DNA of 64,000 nucleotides from Glandiceps talaboti (GCF_964340395.1 NC_135565.1:14245209-14309208), one strand, 5' to 3'; positions 1 through 13,078 are shown, counted from the first letter of the stretch. Made by a program: numbers and translations. Notes: generated from the letters alone by a model not told the origin.

Positions 1-542
1 AGTATAGAATATAGAAGACGAAGCAGAAACAGTCAAACTAACCCAAAAACTTGCCAATTTATATCAGTTTCCAGTTTGTGTCTCTTCTATCAATTTTGTT
101 GATTCACCAAAATAAATTTAATATATAATCTAATGTAATCTAATACCAAATCATTGAACACATGTATTGTTGTCAACTTACCATACTACTGTTGTCAATC
201 CTTACACTCTCAGGTGGAAGAAATAACAACTTTTTAATTGCTATGCTATTAACCTGTAGAGTAAACAATACAGAAAAAAAAATGAATTTAATGAAGTATA
301 TAACACATTCACATTTTTGTTTACATATATAAAAATAATGTCATAATCATGGAGCTAAAATTGAACCTATGCATGTATTGTATCCATAATTTCCACAGTT
401 TTCATTACAATGTCTAGTCTCAGTTACCTCAGACTTGTCATTGGGGGATCATGCTTAATGTAAAGAGCCCAAGTTATAAACTCAGCTTATGCCCATTAGA
501 GAATTACAGATTATATATTAGTTTGAAATGAACTGACGTTAC
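1..542 (-). other. Intron 7 of the YccF-exchanger gene (no exon recognised)
   Basis: This AT-rich stretch follows the donor after exon 7 (AAAG|GTAACG at 543). I could not recognise a further exon, though the reading frame is still open. The next coding exon is probably beyond the window edge; a very short exon near 420-450 cannot be excluded. Confidence 0.4.
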
Positions 543-1866
543 CTTTGAAATAGGAATAAAGATGACCAGCATCCATGTAAAAAAGAATATAATAGCATGT
601 ACTATAACTAAGATTGGTACACCAAATATTAACCATACGTAGGTCTCTACACGCCTCTGTAAAACAAAGATAATACATAATAGATTTGTGAATAAATTTA
701 CAAATAAACTTATAGAAAACACAAAATATTATAAAAATACAAAAACTGAAAGGCTAAAAATAAAATGGCAACATCACATAAAGTTAAGTACATGATTTCA
801 TATTAAGCTTCATCAGTATGTTGAGTGGTAAGTAGGTAAAATCTACCTGAGTTTCCCTGTCATTTTACCAGGGTCCCCACCAGTATTACGGTATGGTATA
901 ATGCATGTATTAGGAAATTATGCCTCTTTTACCATATTTCACCCTTTTTCTGTTATACAGGTTCCCAACCTTACCAAAAACATTTCATTTGAAACTAAGC
1001 TAATATAGAAGAAGGTTCCTCTATTCATATGTACAGTGTTATTAATTAATACAATAAATGTATATTTAGGATACAAGTGTTTTAGTTTGCTGAAAGGTTG
1101 AGAAACCTGGTAACAGATGGGGTATTAATCTGGTAAAAGTGGCATATTTACCATACAAAATACCTAATTCGGAGGGAACTCCACTCAAATACCTGGCAAA
1201 CTTAGGTACATAGACTTTGAATATTTTAGGACTCTAATAACAGAGAATGGCAAATTTGGTAAAATTTAGAGTTTCCTAAAAACCAGGGGAACTGACTTGA
1301 GGGGTAGATTTTACTTAAACTTAATACCACTCAATTAAGTACCTTAACAAAAACATTGGAACATACATGTATCTTCTGACCTGATGATACTCTGTTAACA
1401 GGAGAAAGATAGAACTTTTGGAAACCCTTTGAGTTGAGTTTTATTGAGACCATCCAGCTTTCATTTCTGTTGTTTGTACTTACCCAATATTCATTGTTTT
1501 TCTTTTTAACATATCTCCTTCCAGTGGGTGTGTCTGTCTCCGAGATAACTAGTGGGGTATTTTCATCTTGTACAGAATTTGCTGTACTGGTATTGCTGGA
1601 CCCTGAATTACTGGGTGTAAATGTCAACACACTGGTATACTCTGTATTCTGTGTGACAGAAAGATGGTAAATTTACTTTAAAAAAAAATAACAACTTTCT
1701 ATCTTTGTAATTTTGATTTACAATTTCAGTTGAGTTGTTAATCATATGCCACAACAAGCTATCAATTAAGTTACTAATAGTTTTAGTACAAGCAGTGACA
1801 CAAAGTGTTGTATTTTGATTTTACCAAATGGTAATTAAGCCCAGTTCGAGTTAAGCTTGTGACCTA

Positions 1867-1911
<45 letters not shown>

Positions 1912-4900
1912 TTCCTATTTTCTCCAGTAGTTGTAGTCCCTACCCCATCTTGTATGTTATAAAAACTCAGTTTTCATGTCACACTGCTACTATTATGTTA
2001 AAAACTTACCTCTTGGACAAATTTTCCAAATGGCCAGAAAAAGTAACCTGCAAACCTGAGACAAAATCTTGCTGAAAGAAAGAAATTTGATACACATAAA
2101 CACTTGGTTATTGGTAGTTAAGAGCAAATGATCATCAGTAAATAACAATCATGATATATTTGTAATAAAATATAATTATGTAAATTTATTTATTGTGCCA
2201 TTATCGTAACAAGTCACTTTAGGATTTCCAACTCTGATATTTTGTACTTTTGCCAACACAATTCAGAATCTAGCCAAATTTGTTGCATATATTTATATGG
2301 TGGGCGGTTTGAAAAGAAGTAAATCGGCCGAATGTTTTACAGCTCCTGTATGTCATTTTGGAGTAATATTGACGACTAGTAGACAGGTCAATCTTCTAAT
2401 TAGAGGGATTGGACCATTTACAGATTAGTTTTAACGTATTTTTAAATGAAAGAAAATACCCCCAAAAATAGTCCCCATTGCAGCTAATATACCTTTGAAA
2501 CTGTACTACCGGTAGCTGTAACTGGAAAATACTATTTTTTCAATTTGGTCACACAACCAACAATACATTCACTGAAAATTGTTAAAATATGAATAATTAG
2601 ACATTGTATATGTCAATTAGTGGACGGTCTATTTTATCTATAAGTAGTATAATAATATGTGTAATTTGTAACTCATTTGGGTGTTCAATTTTTGGGTTTG
2701 GACCTAGATATTAATTTGATTGGATATATTGCACCATACTATGTATACCACTACATAGATTTGCTTATCCACCTGAGTTTCAATACTGTACAGGATGTAC
2801 AATATTATGAGTAAAGTCAATATATCTCATAAAAGAGTTTCAAAAACTGTCTAAGTTGCAGTCATGCAGCTTTAAGAGATAGAACTGTAAGTCCATGTTT
2901 AATATATGCTAGTTTTTGTGTTGTGTCTCCTTTCTTACATGTACCTCTCACAAATTTCCTGTATATATGGGCCAGTGACTTAAACTATTGAATGAATAAA
3001 CTCATATCTAAATATGTAACCTCAATTAACCTTTCACATTACTGAAGAAAATTGAAATTTACAAATCACATTTCAGATTTTGATAGGTTATACTAATATA
3101 CTTCTAATTTTGCATACACTAGTCTATTCAGTAACATTGTGACCTTTAGAATGTAAACAGTCTGTGAGGGTCACATGGGTTCAAATACTTGACAGTCCTA
3201 GATTTGCACATTAGTATAAGTTGCCTACTGTAAATTTTATCTGCATCCAATTCACTGTATTTTAGTGGATTTGAATTAATATTTTATGTTTAATGATGGG
3301 TCGTTTTCATTTACAGGTTGCAATGTAAAATTTAACCCCCCCCCCCCTTCCACCCCCACCCCCATATCACCCCCACCCCCATATCACCACCACCACCACC
3401 ACCACCACCACCACCACCACCACCACCACCACCACCACCACCAAATTTAACCCCATTAGAAAGTAATCACACAATTACAAATTACAATTATTGCAGTAGT
3501 CTGGAAATAACCTCTTCATACATTTTGTTTAATTGGAAGGGAATTATATTTTAACATATTAACTTGTAGTTGTACATAATTTTATTTCTAAAAGATTGTT
3601 GTTTGAAGTTGAACAAATAGTGATATTTAGTTTTTACAGAATCCCATGGTCAATTCTATTTAAATCAAGATGTTAGATTTAAAACATTTACATTCCAGCA
3701 AGTAGAGAATCAAAGTCAAGTTGTGAAACTAATTATAGATTTGAAGATTTGAAATTTGAATGAATGACAATTCTAGCAGTATTTATTAGTCAAGTTCTTT
3801 CAACTCATAGATGATTTGAGATTGAAGACATACTATACCCACCTAGTACATGAATCTAAGTCAAGTTTTAAAACTATTTATATGTTTAAATAAATGACAA
3901 AATTTAAAAGTCATTTTTTAACCAAAGGAACTTTGAGGTTTTACAATGTCCAGCCTTAACAGAACTGGTACATGAAGTAGATTAATGTGAAAGATTGCAT
4001 TATATTGTTACGTGTCCTTGAACTATAATATTCAGTATACAGCCATAGCAGTGGACAATGACCCTTCTCTTTAAAAAAACTAAGTCAATTTGATATGGCC
4101 CTCACAGACAAGTCATGACCTGATACAACAACAGACCCATGTCAACTAAACAATCGATTCATTCATGGAATTGAATGAAGTCAGTTATGACCAGTGGACC
4201 ACAAGGAGTGCCAGACTAACACCTGAATGAGTAGCATAGTTTGGTGTTGAAACCGATGTTGTTTTATGGGTTCTATTTGACTAGCTGATAACAATACAGA
4301 CATGAATGGACGTCTTGTGTGACAGCAACAATATACCTTTATCTTAATACAGCATCAAGAACACATTTTGAGTCTCCTAAAACGTTTGTCAAGGTCCTAC
4401 AATGACTTCTAATGACAGTCATGTTTTATCATAGACCCTCCACTATGGTTTTATGTGTAACATTTATTTCCAATCATTTTCGGTATGTGAAAGCTGGTTT
4501 TCATGAATTATTTTGTCAATTCAGACGGTAAACTTTACCTTGCTTTGCCCTTCATACATGCACATTGAGATTGATCTTTTCATGAGTTTTGTAATATGAG
4601 AATGAATGAACCTTCACTAAGTAAATCTTGTCGATACTTCCAATAGTCTATGGAGAACCTTCACTAAGTAAAATAAATCTTCTAGATACATCCAATAATC
4701 TTTGGAGAACCTTCACTAAGTAAATCTGGGTTCATTGTATCGAACAATAATTTATTATAAATTCTCATCACAGAGGCAAACAACTTTTGAATGCGAAAAT
4801 TTGGGATTTGCCTCAAAATTTGTTTTGACTGTGAGTATAAATTTTCACTTAAGCTACAGCACACATGTTTCTGCTGTTCCATTTTGTCTATGTATTTACT

Positions 4901-7900
4901 ATACACCATGTTATCCATATAGCATGGCTTATTGTCATTAAACTCCATATTTCAAATTGACATCATATTTCAAATTGTATAACAAACTTTGATACCACTT
5001 TTCTATTCAACAGTCATACAACATTAAATTATCAATCAATCAATCAAACAAACAAACAAACAATAAATAAATAAATACAATCATTTTTGAAACAGAAACT
5101 GTGACATCACTCAATAAATAAGGATTATTTGAATGAATAATAAACCATGTCAAAGAACAAAATTTGTTGCAAAACAGGTCAAAGGTCAAAGAGTCATTGA
5201 CTATAGGAAAGGCACAGCACCAATACATACCATTGTAAATAAAGTGATGTCTACTGGTAGATTGATAGCCTATAGTAGTTTATTTTCCATTATTGTTTTT
5301 ATGTTCTACTTCTTTTGTTGGTGTGCTTTGGTTTTCTATTGTTCTTTTTTACTTCTTTTGTTGTTGTGGTTATTTTTTCTATTCTTATTTTCCTACAGTT
5401 TCTATTTTTACTCAATCATTATAAAATTCCTTATAAATAGTACATTACAAATTTATATTCTGTGAGAATGAAAGTTCATGGACTCTGGGTTCCTACTTAG
5501 TAAAGAAATTTCTACTCACAGAGTCAAAATATTTCTTGGAAGCAAATCCAAAATTTTTGTCGACATCTCTCTCATTAACATCGTCAGGGGTGTACTACAT
5601 TTATATTCTGTTGTTTGTTTTACTACTTCCTGCTTAACTCTGCTGCTGTACGTATTTTTTAATATTTTCACTCAATGGTTATACAATTCCTTGTAAATAC
5701 ATAATTGCAGTCATTTTTATAAGTTATACATTGGTGTACATGCAGTACATGTAGTCTATTTACTATGTATATGCATAACTGTTCTCTACGATCTCTTTCT
5801 TGTAGTGAGTATACAAATGTAGGGACTAGACTAATATTGTAGATTCTGGTAAAAATTTTATAGTAAAGTTCTAAAGCTGGAAAATGACACAAAACGAAAC
5901 TGGTGTTGTCGACACTTTCTGTGCTATTCACTTTCATCCTATATCTTCCATTATGTACAGGAAGTTTGGTTTATATTATGACAATAATAGCATGCACAAT
6001 GCAGCTATGTTATGTTATGTTTAGAGGCTAGAGGCTTAGCTAACCCAACATACATGTACTAGTTCAGTGTTGTTCTGGCAAATGACATTTTGAAGCCAGG
6101 TAGCTAACTCCCTGGGCTAAATGATATTCCAATCCCAGAATTTAATTGATTTCATGAAAAATGGAAAATAATGACATGCACAATGTCACATTTTGGCCTT
6201 ACCTTGAGTGAAACACATGGAAATGACTTAAACAAAACTATTCACTTGATTCAAAATGTAACTTCTCTTTTCCCATACAATACAGCCAAAGACTTTCTTT
6301 CCAATGTTAGCTAGATATCATATCATGATTTTATGTTAAGAGTTCGCTCACTCCCTTTCCAATGTTAGCTAGATATTATATCCTGCTTCATGTTAAGAGT
6401 TCGCTCACTCTGTTTGATACAACCACAATGATACCAATAAGGTACTGCTCATACACTTTACAATAGCAAGATGTTGACAGTGTGATATGGTGATAGATGA
6501 CTTACCATGTGGTCTGCCAATGATGGTGAGTAACATAATAAATGCTATGACAAGATAGACCAACGCCAGCCACCATCCAAACATCAAACAGTAGATAAGA
6601 TTACCAAGTGTTATTGTGGATGCTGTGGAATAAACAGGAATTAAGGTACATTAGAATCAATGAATGTTAGGGATGAGATCAATACATGTAGTTCAATGTA
6701 AGATAAAAAACTAAATTCTTCTATGGTTGGGGGGGGGGGGGGGGGGTTGAGTCAATTCAGTTCTCATCCTTAAAAATTGATTTTACTTTTAATGGATTTG
6801 TTTTGTACCCCTAAATACAAATATTTATAAAAAATGTTGTGAAATTGAGAAATGGAAGAATTTTTGCTATAGTAAAATGCATGGCAATAAAGTAAAGTAG
6901 TGTCAACAAAAGAACGATTTTTTTAAAATACATATTTCTTTATATTCATAGCACTACATACTACTAATATACTGATTTGAAATTGATTGTGCTGTCTGAA
7001 ACATTTTCAATTTTGGCTGATGTAGTTGGAGAGGGGGAAGGGGGATGGGGTGGGTTGGGGTGTGAGGCCTAACTAATTTAGTTATTTATTCTACATTGAA
7101 GTATTGATCTCAACCCCTTATATGTACAATGTTATCAATTTATCACAGCTGGGCATGCAGCATCAGGAACAGAACAAAAAGTACACTAGAACCAATGTAT
7201 TTTACAATGTTACAAAAATAGCAAATCCTGGTACACTGGTTACAGTGGTATTTCATTTGCACTCGGACATCTTGATACTTTTGGGTATATTAAAGTGGCC
7301 ATATTGATATTTACTTTGGATTTTTTAATCAATAAAGCAACTTTAGTCACAAGTACATGTATGTTTTCCTAACAGAATAAACGTGAAATAACAGACAAAG
7401 TTCATATCTGTAACTCAATAAATTGCAAAAAGTTAAAAAGTATATACAGGAAGTGATTTGTAAATAAACTGGGTAGATAAAAGTAATCCTGGTTGTCATT
7501 TCCATTTCAATACATATCATGTGTGTGTTACTTCCCTATTTAATATATAAATGTATGGTGACACTACAAAATGGCATAACCAACAAATATTTCAAATTTA
7601 TACTTTGAACACACCAATGGTTTGCCACTTTTTGTTTGGCAATATACTATATTATGTTTTGACATTTCATATTTATACTTACAGACAGTTTGACATTTTT
7701 TGATTAATTATTATCACCGTGACACTAAATTAAGTCATAATGTAGATTATATCTCTAATAACTGACAATGGTGTCAGATTTTCTGGTTTATTACTTCCAT
7801 AAATTGTGATTAGATATGACTTGTTTGCATTTATACTTCCAAAAAAATGGTTTGACACTTTTTGGTTCACCAATTCACTAAAATATGTTTTGATATAATA

Positions 7901-9340
7901 TTTCATATTTACACAAGTTTACACACACAATTTGACACTTTTTGTTGGCCAATACACTAATTTATATTTTGATGTGATATTTCATATTTACACTTGCAGA
8001 CACAATTTGTCACTTTTGTTTGATAATACATTTAATTATATTTTGATGTGATATTTCTTATATACTTACAGACACAATTTGACACTTTTTGTTCATTGAT
8101 AAATTAAATTATTTTTTGATAACATTTCATATTTATACTTACAAACTGACGGTTTCACACTCTTTGGCTCGGCATAAAGTTCTTTGACAACATCTGACCT
8201 TTCTGACAATGGTCTGCTGGTCACATGACTCTTCCACTTCTTGTAACCAAACTGAAAGAGAAACCACATTGTGTATTACTAGTAGACATATGACAGACAG
8301 GTGGACACTGAGTCCTTATAGTATTAGTAAATACCACATGATGGTAATTTATTCACCATGACACATTAAGCCATCTGGTACAATTTCTAATAACTACAGT
8401 GATGAATAAAATTTCTTTTAATCAACAAATATTTGTACCTACAAGATTTACTTAGTGAAGGTTCTGACGTTTGTTTCTGAATGGCTAGAGTCCTTAGGCA
8501 AGATTTGAACCATGACTGTGCTCCAGTTAACCCAGCTGTATACAAAAATGTAACTAGGAACTGGTATAGATTTAGGTCTCTACTTGGAATAATAATAACT
8601 TGAGTAGTCTATCTCCAAAAAGACATTTACCTATCATGCTATTGAGTCTAAACAAAGATGTATATTCTTATTATAATTATGACAGCCATTAATTTTCCTG
8701 ATTTTCCATAGTTTTGCATGGATATAATTATATTAATCCCAAATAGTTATCTTCACTCAGCTTGAAAATATTGAAATTGAAATTGATTTATTATCCCCAA
8801 TAAATAAATTAATCAACATCACAATTATATCAAAAGGGAAAAGAATGAATTCAGATAACAGGAGTCAGAAAATAGGTAGGGCTAGTTGGGTCTGACCCCC
8901 TGGAAGGAATAGATAATAGTAGCTGTCTTGGATGCAAATTAGAGTCTAATAATTGTAGTTCTTCCTTATGCTTGGTTTGTCTTTCCACTCACAGAACATG
9001 CATAGCTCCTTTCACACTTGTACTTGCCCTACCTGGAGGGGATAATATTGAATGAAATATCACTTTCATGAATAAATATTAACATCGGCATCCTTACCAT
9101 GTAGTTCTGGTGTACTCTTTGGGCTTCAATTTCATTTTCTGGTAATGGTCCAACCACAACAAAGCCATCCACCATATCGTCTCTCTCTCTCCAATTATAT
9201 GGACCATCTTGTCGGTGGTGGTGTTGTTGTTGACGGGATACATTTGTTACATTATCACTATTAATAGAGATGCTATCAGGATCTCCTTGTTGCCTTGGAA
9301 GTGTTTGTTCAGGATCTCCTTGTTGCCTAGGAACTGTACG

Positions 9341-9431
<91 letters not shown>

Positions 9432-10913
9432 TTAACTTACATGTACATTTTGTTAACATAATAGTTACATAACTTTGAATAAAACATTTTCAGAAAATGC
9501 ATATATTGTACTATGTACAGTAAATTAAACAAAAGTTAGTATAAATCTGAACAAACTAACACCTCTTTTTGGTGCCATCACATCCTTATAAAGGAAGAAG
9601 TATAATACAATATAATGCCGCACTCTAAGTACGTATTATATGTGGATCATAATTGCATTTTGACCCTATACACAATCATTTACAATATGTGAAATTTAAA
9701 AATTATATGCTTGCTGATATTTTAATTTTAGACTAAAATGTAGTGGACTTTTGCATGCATTTAGCTTTTGTGTTGGCGAAAAAATATATAGTGCATTAAA
9801 CGCTGGATTTAACAATGTACAATTATACTGAAATTATATTATTACAATAATATTGACATGACAGGTATGTTACATGATTTAACATCCAATTTCTCACAAC
9901 TCGACTCCTTACTTTCATTTTCATTTCTAGTGGGCACACAGGCTTATCAAAACTGTCATATCAAATCCTTGCCAACTATATTATAGTTTCATAGAAATTG
10001 CAGAACACAATGTCAAGTAAAAATGTTTGGAATGAATTCATAATTGGCAAAAATGTGTGACACTTTTCAAAAAGTATAAAGCCATGACATGGTATATATA
10101 CATGTATATATCTATGGTAAATCAAGATCAATGGTCAAAGCTTTGGTCAGCACATGGAAGTATAACACCCACGTGGGTTATACTTCCATGGTCGGCATTA
10201 ATGTTGAGGTATGGGTGTCTGAGTGAGATCATGTGGATGTATTAGTGAGATGGGCGAGTTATCGGCGCCAACGGATTTTATACAAATGAAGCATACTCTG
10301 CTGAGTCTGTGCCATGTGCTTGTGGTTCACTCAGACAACCATTGAACCATGGATGTTACTAGTATAGTGATTAGGTGTAACACGTCCATTTATTGAACCA
10401 ACACGTACTAGTTTGAGGTGCAATCAAGGCCTTGACTCCAGTGGGGAGCTTGCAATGCGACGTTTCAAACAGTGTAGTCGAACTAATCGTAGGTTACTTA
10501 CACTTCCTTTATACCCGGGCCTAAATTATAGCCCTTGAAAACGTAGATAGTTAGCTTTCACTATGTACGTACATTGTATCCTTCCATGCTTTCACAGAGA
10601 CATTGAAAGATTGTGAAAAGAGAAACTTTTCGATACTTTTTTATTTGACAATAAAAAAAATTCTAGTATGTAGTGTGAGCAACAGGCGAGTGATCCGATC
10701 AAACAAAAGTCTTTGCCGAATATTAGCATAGTGAAAAAATGTCTAGCCAATGTCATTTCTTCAGCTCTTCAAAATCAGGGTCGATCCGTTTGCTCAGATT
10801 TCCGTAGGCGTAATGCATTGTACATGCGGGACATTGTACGTGCGATCTTTCTTACCTGTTGTTCCTGGGTAGCTGTCGCTCAACGGAGCTGACTCGATGT
10901 TTACGCTATCCAT
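543..10913 (-). CDS. YccF-domain cation/proton exchanger-like protein (VNX1-like), 5' seven coding exons, partial
   Basis: Seen: seven exons join in frame on the minus strand: 10913-10856 (start ATG, MDSVNIESAPL), 9333-9098, 8251-8143, 6622-6506, 2071-2010, 1648-1484 and 656-543, giving 287 residues with no stop. All have GT-AG borders. Residues about 135-194 read LGNLIYCLMFGWWLALVYL, a second hydrophobic run, then GYFFWPFGKFVQE. Residues 195-249 are a polar linker, and 250-287 (RRVETYVWLIFGVPIL onward) form another membrane segment. Known: GN-x-FGWW and WPFGK motifs mark the YccF inner-membrane domain. In fungi this domain precedes the Na+/Ca2+-exchanger domain of the vacuolar monovalent cation/H+ antiporter VNX1, and the segment order here matches. 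Inferred: the exchanger part is encoded below position 1. Residues 20-41 hold an 11-residue direct repeat (PRQQGDP twice). The N-terminus is polar, with no signal peptide. The exact transport substrate cannot be told. Confidence 0.72.
818..1342. mobile_element. Foldback/MITE-like element in intron 6 of the YccF-exchanger gene
   Basis: The left end (GTTGAGTGGTAAGTAGGTAA at about 819) and the reverse complement of the right end (ATTGAGTGGTATTAAG..., ending about 1340) match imperfectly over about 35 bases, both running into AAAATCTACC. Internal stretches with TGGTAAAA/TTTTACCA are also arranged in opposite orientation. No transposase is visible, so this is a non-autonomous element or a degenerate inverted repeat. 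Confidence 0.4.
1869..1907. repeat. (GT)n microsatellite
   Basis: About 19 uninterrupted GT units lie in intron 5 of the YccF-exchanger gene, about 100 bases from the donor of exon 5. Confidence 0.95.
2072..6505 (-). other. 4.4-kb intron 4 of the YccF-exchanger gene
   Basis: I see no coding exon in this intron. It holds a C-rich/(CAC)n tract at 3338-3442, and three degenerate tandem copies of a roughly 60-base unit at 4612-4730 containing ACCTTCACTAAGTAAA. The same motif occurs in reverse at about 8450. The segment 5240-5700 carries two diverged copies of a T-rich unit ending in ATTCCTT(A/G)TAAATA. The remainder is AT-rich unique sequence. Confidence 0.5.
3338..3442. repeat. poly-C / (CAC)n microsatellite
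   Basis: A run of C with interspersed CCCCCAC units is followed by about 20 CAC trinucleotides. The tract is intronic. Confidence 0.95.
6667..7120. mobile_element. MITE-like element, copy 1 of a family also present at 54307-54754
   Basis: The ends are inverted repeats: TTAGGGATGAGATCAATA at the left, and at the right the complement of a GATCTCAACCCCTTA end. Each end is followed by a GTTCAATGTA/TACATTGAA block. The interior contains a poly-G tract (about 6728-6746) and shared text such as CATAGCACTACATACTACTA and ATTGATTGTGCTGTCTG, also found at 54307-54754. No coding capacity is visible, so it is a non-autonomous DNA element in intron 3 of the YccF-exchanger gene. Confidence 0.6.
7600..8160. 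repeat. Degenerate ~70-bp tandem repeat abutting the exon 3 splice donor
   Basis: About six to seven diverged units share the text ACAATTTGACACTTTTTG followed by an AT-rich spacer and TTTCATATTTATACTTACA. The last unit merges into the 3' end of exon 3: the real donor (minus-strand TTT|GTAAGTATA at 8142) has the same context as the repeat junctions at about 7683 and 8070. The array therefore looks derived from the exon 3 end plus donor. Confidence 0.65.
8440..8600. repeat. SINE-like fragment
   Basis: The text TCCTTAGGCAAGATTTGAAC ... CCCAGCTGTA ... ACTAGGAACTGG resembles the conserved part of tRNA-derived SINEs of marine invertebrates. A second fragment with the same order lies at about 13390-13480. 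Both are decayed, and the assignment is by resemblance only. Confidence 0.35.
9343..9429. repeat. (GA)n microsatellite forming the polypyrimidine tract of the exon 2 acceptor
   Basis: About 40 GA units on the plus strand are a long (TC)n run on the coding minus strand. The run ends in TTTCTCCGTACAG directly before exon 2 (9333) of the YccF-exchanger gene. Confidence 0.95.
10153..10190. promoter_or_regulatory. 38-bp near-perfect palindrome centred on CACGTG
   Basis: Arms CATGGAAGTATAAC and GTTATACTTCCATG flank ACCCACGTGG, giving a dyad with an E-box core in intron 1, about 0.7 kb from the first coding exon of the YccF-exchanger gene. A regulatory role is only inferred from symmetry and position. 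Confidence 0.35.
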
Positions 10914-11646
10914 TACTAGGACACTGTGGACTACGATCACAGAGGATAAGATGTACTGGGTCTTCAGTGAACAAAAAATCAATCGTAAACCAATCAAGGT
11001 ACTTCTGGTTCTCAATAAATCTATTTTCAGTTACACCCGGAAGCTGAAGACTGGACAACAAGACAAGTATTGTTCATTCACGGCCATCGCGGACGGTAGA
11101 ATAACAGTGACTGCATGTCAGCTGACCACACTGGTAACGTTAAATCACATGACCAAAACGTGACCTCTGAGGTCATCAGTGACAAGTCGACACGTGCACA
11201 CGATGTATCGATGCCACGTGCTTGAGAAGTGAAACTTTTGGAGCTCGTAAATTAATGGAAGGACATCGAATGTCAAATTTGATATGGGAGACGTCAATAT
11301 TTACGACCGGGGGGGGGGGGGTCGGAGGAATTTTGGCGGGTCACCCAAAAACTCCCGGGGCAAAAACTGGGGATTGAAAGGGGGGGGGGGGGGGGGGGGG
11401 CTACTCAAAATTTTACACGTTAAAATAGCACCAGAAAGCATTCTTTTTATAGTCCTTGAAATTCAAAAATTTGGGTTCGGAGGGAGTTTCCCTCAAACTT
11501 TGATTCAACTAATACCACTTAATTCAAATTTTACCTATCGTGGTACTTTGGGAATAAGCTCAATTGTTACCCCTTCCTCTTGAAATATGCTACATCCATA
11601 ACTTTATAAAGGAAATTTAAATTCAAAATAAAAAGTTTGATATCGT

Positions 11647-11695
11647 ATGTATGTATGTATGTATGTATGTATGTATGTATGTATGTATGTATGCA
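11647..11695. repeat. (ATGT)n microsatellite
   Basis: About 12 tandem GTAT units. Confidence 0.95.
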
Positions 11696-12762
11696 TATGT
11701 ATACATGTGTGTGAGTGTATGTGCATGTGGTGTTTCAATGGAACACTCAAACTCAATATTTGTATAATGTTTGTAGCACCATTAACAGTTAATGAGTTAT
11801 GATGGTGAGGGGGGGATTATGAAAACAAATTATGTCAAGAAGGGGGGGGGGAGGTCACGGAAAAAATTCAAGCCAGGTAGCGGGGGGGGGGGTCACTCAA
11901 ATTTATGTGCTCATGCGTACAACGCATAAAAGAAATTGGAATCTAGTATGTATGCCCTAGACTCCGATGAGATCATGACATTCACAAGCCATTAACGGTC
12001 CAAGTGCAACAAACCCGCGGGCTTGCCTGACGAAAACGGGTGTCATAAAAGTTGTTTGCATCTCTAAAGCTGTTTGTAGTGTTACTTATAATAGCCTAAT
12101 AAATTGATAACAACTGATATAAGACGGAGATAAGGGACCCACTCCTTAGAAATGATCTTACGCTGTGAACTACACTGTTTACTTGTGTTATGTAAGAGCC
12201 CATCATCACATGTGTAAATATTGGTACTCTTTGATAACAAGTGGACTTGCTTCTTTAATGGCTTGTCCCAGTAATGTGTGGAGATTTGATGTGTCTATAC
12301 ATACCATGTTGTGTCCATAGCACTTAATGTCTGTATTTTGAAATGCAAAGCTTCAAGTTATGATCATTAATTATCTCTTCATATTGAAGAATAGAACGAG
12401 TTATACTTATAAACTATCTAGTATGTCTATTGCTATAATGGATCTTCCAATTTTTGCCTAAGGGCAACACAAGTGGAGTATTGATTGTAAAACAGTCGTT
12501 ACGAAAAATAAACAGACAAACAAACTAACAAACAGACAACCATCAAAACTAATAAACAAATAAAACTCATCAAAATTGATAGCCATGATAAATATGAACT
12601 TAGCAATATGTCTACTAATGTTCACTAGTGTTAGGAATTCAACAATATGGCTATAAAACAGTAAGTATATATTGTAATTAGCATTGCATTAGGTACCACT
12701 GTTGTTTGTTTGTTTGTTTGTTTGCTTTCGTAAAATTAACTCTCAACATGATTGCCAATGTT

Positions 12763-12764
<2 letters not shown>

Positions 12765-12851
<87 letters not shown>
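12765..12851. repeat. (TC)n microsatellite
   Basis: More than 40 TC units. Reading frames through it (Ser-Leu or Arg-Glu repeats) are artefacts. Confidence 0.95.
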
Positions 12852-12853
<2 letters not shown>

Positions 12854-13078
12854 GTGTCGACCAATTACGGCCAATCATGCCACAAAATATCAGACATTCG
12901 AACCAAATTGCCTAAATTAAACTATATTATGCTGTTTATATTGCGAAAACAATATCTATGAATAGTACAAGTTGCAAAAATGAACACATTATTTCCAACA
13001 AATGTATTTCAAACAAAAACAATCTACAAGCCAAATTACTTCGAAGGGAATATAACGAGAGAGCGCCAAGTACGTTGA

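Larger units (their letters stand above)
10914..13078. other. Spacer between the YccF-exchanger start and the 3' end of hydrolase gene A
   Basis: No gene was recognised. The part next to 10913 should hold the promoter of the YccF-exchanger gene. Poly-G tracts lie at 11310-11320, 11380-11400, 11839-11852 and 11881-11892; the flanking text GGGGTCAC(T/C)CAAA recurs, suggesting a short dispersed repeat. (ATGT)n is at 11647-11695 and (TC)n at 12765-12851. Open frames here are short and have no recognisable product. Confidence 0.5.

Noticed and set aside
420-450. Possible microexon (HDPPMTSLR) after exon 7 of the YccF-exchanger gene
   Set aside because: The acceptor is poor and the peptide too short to judge.
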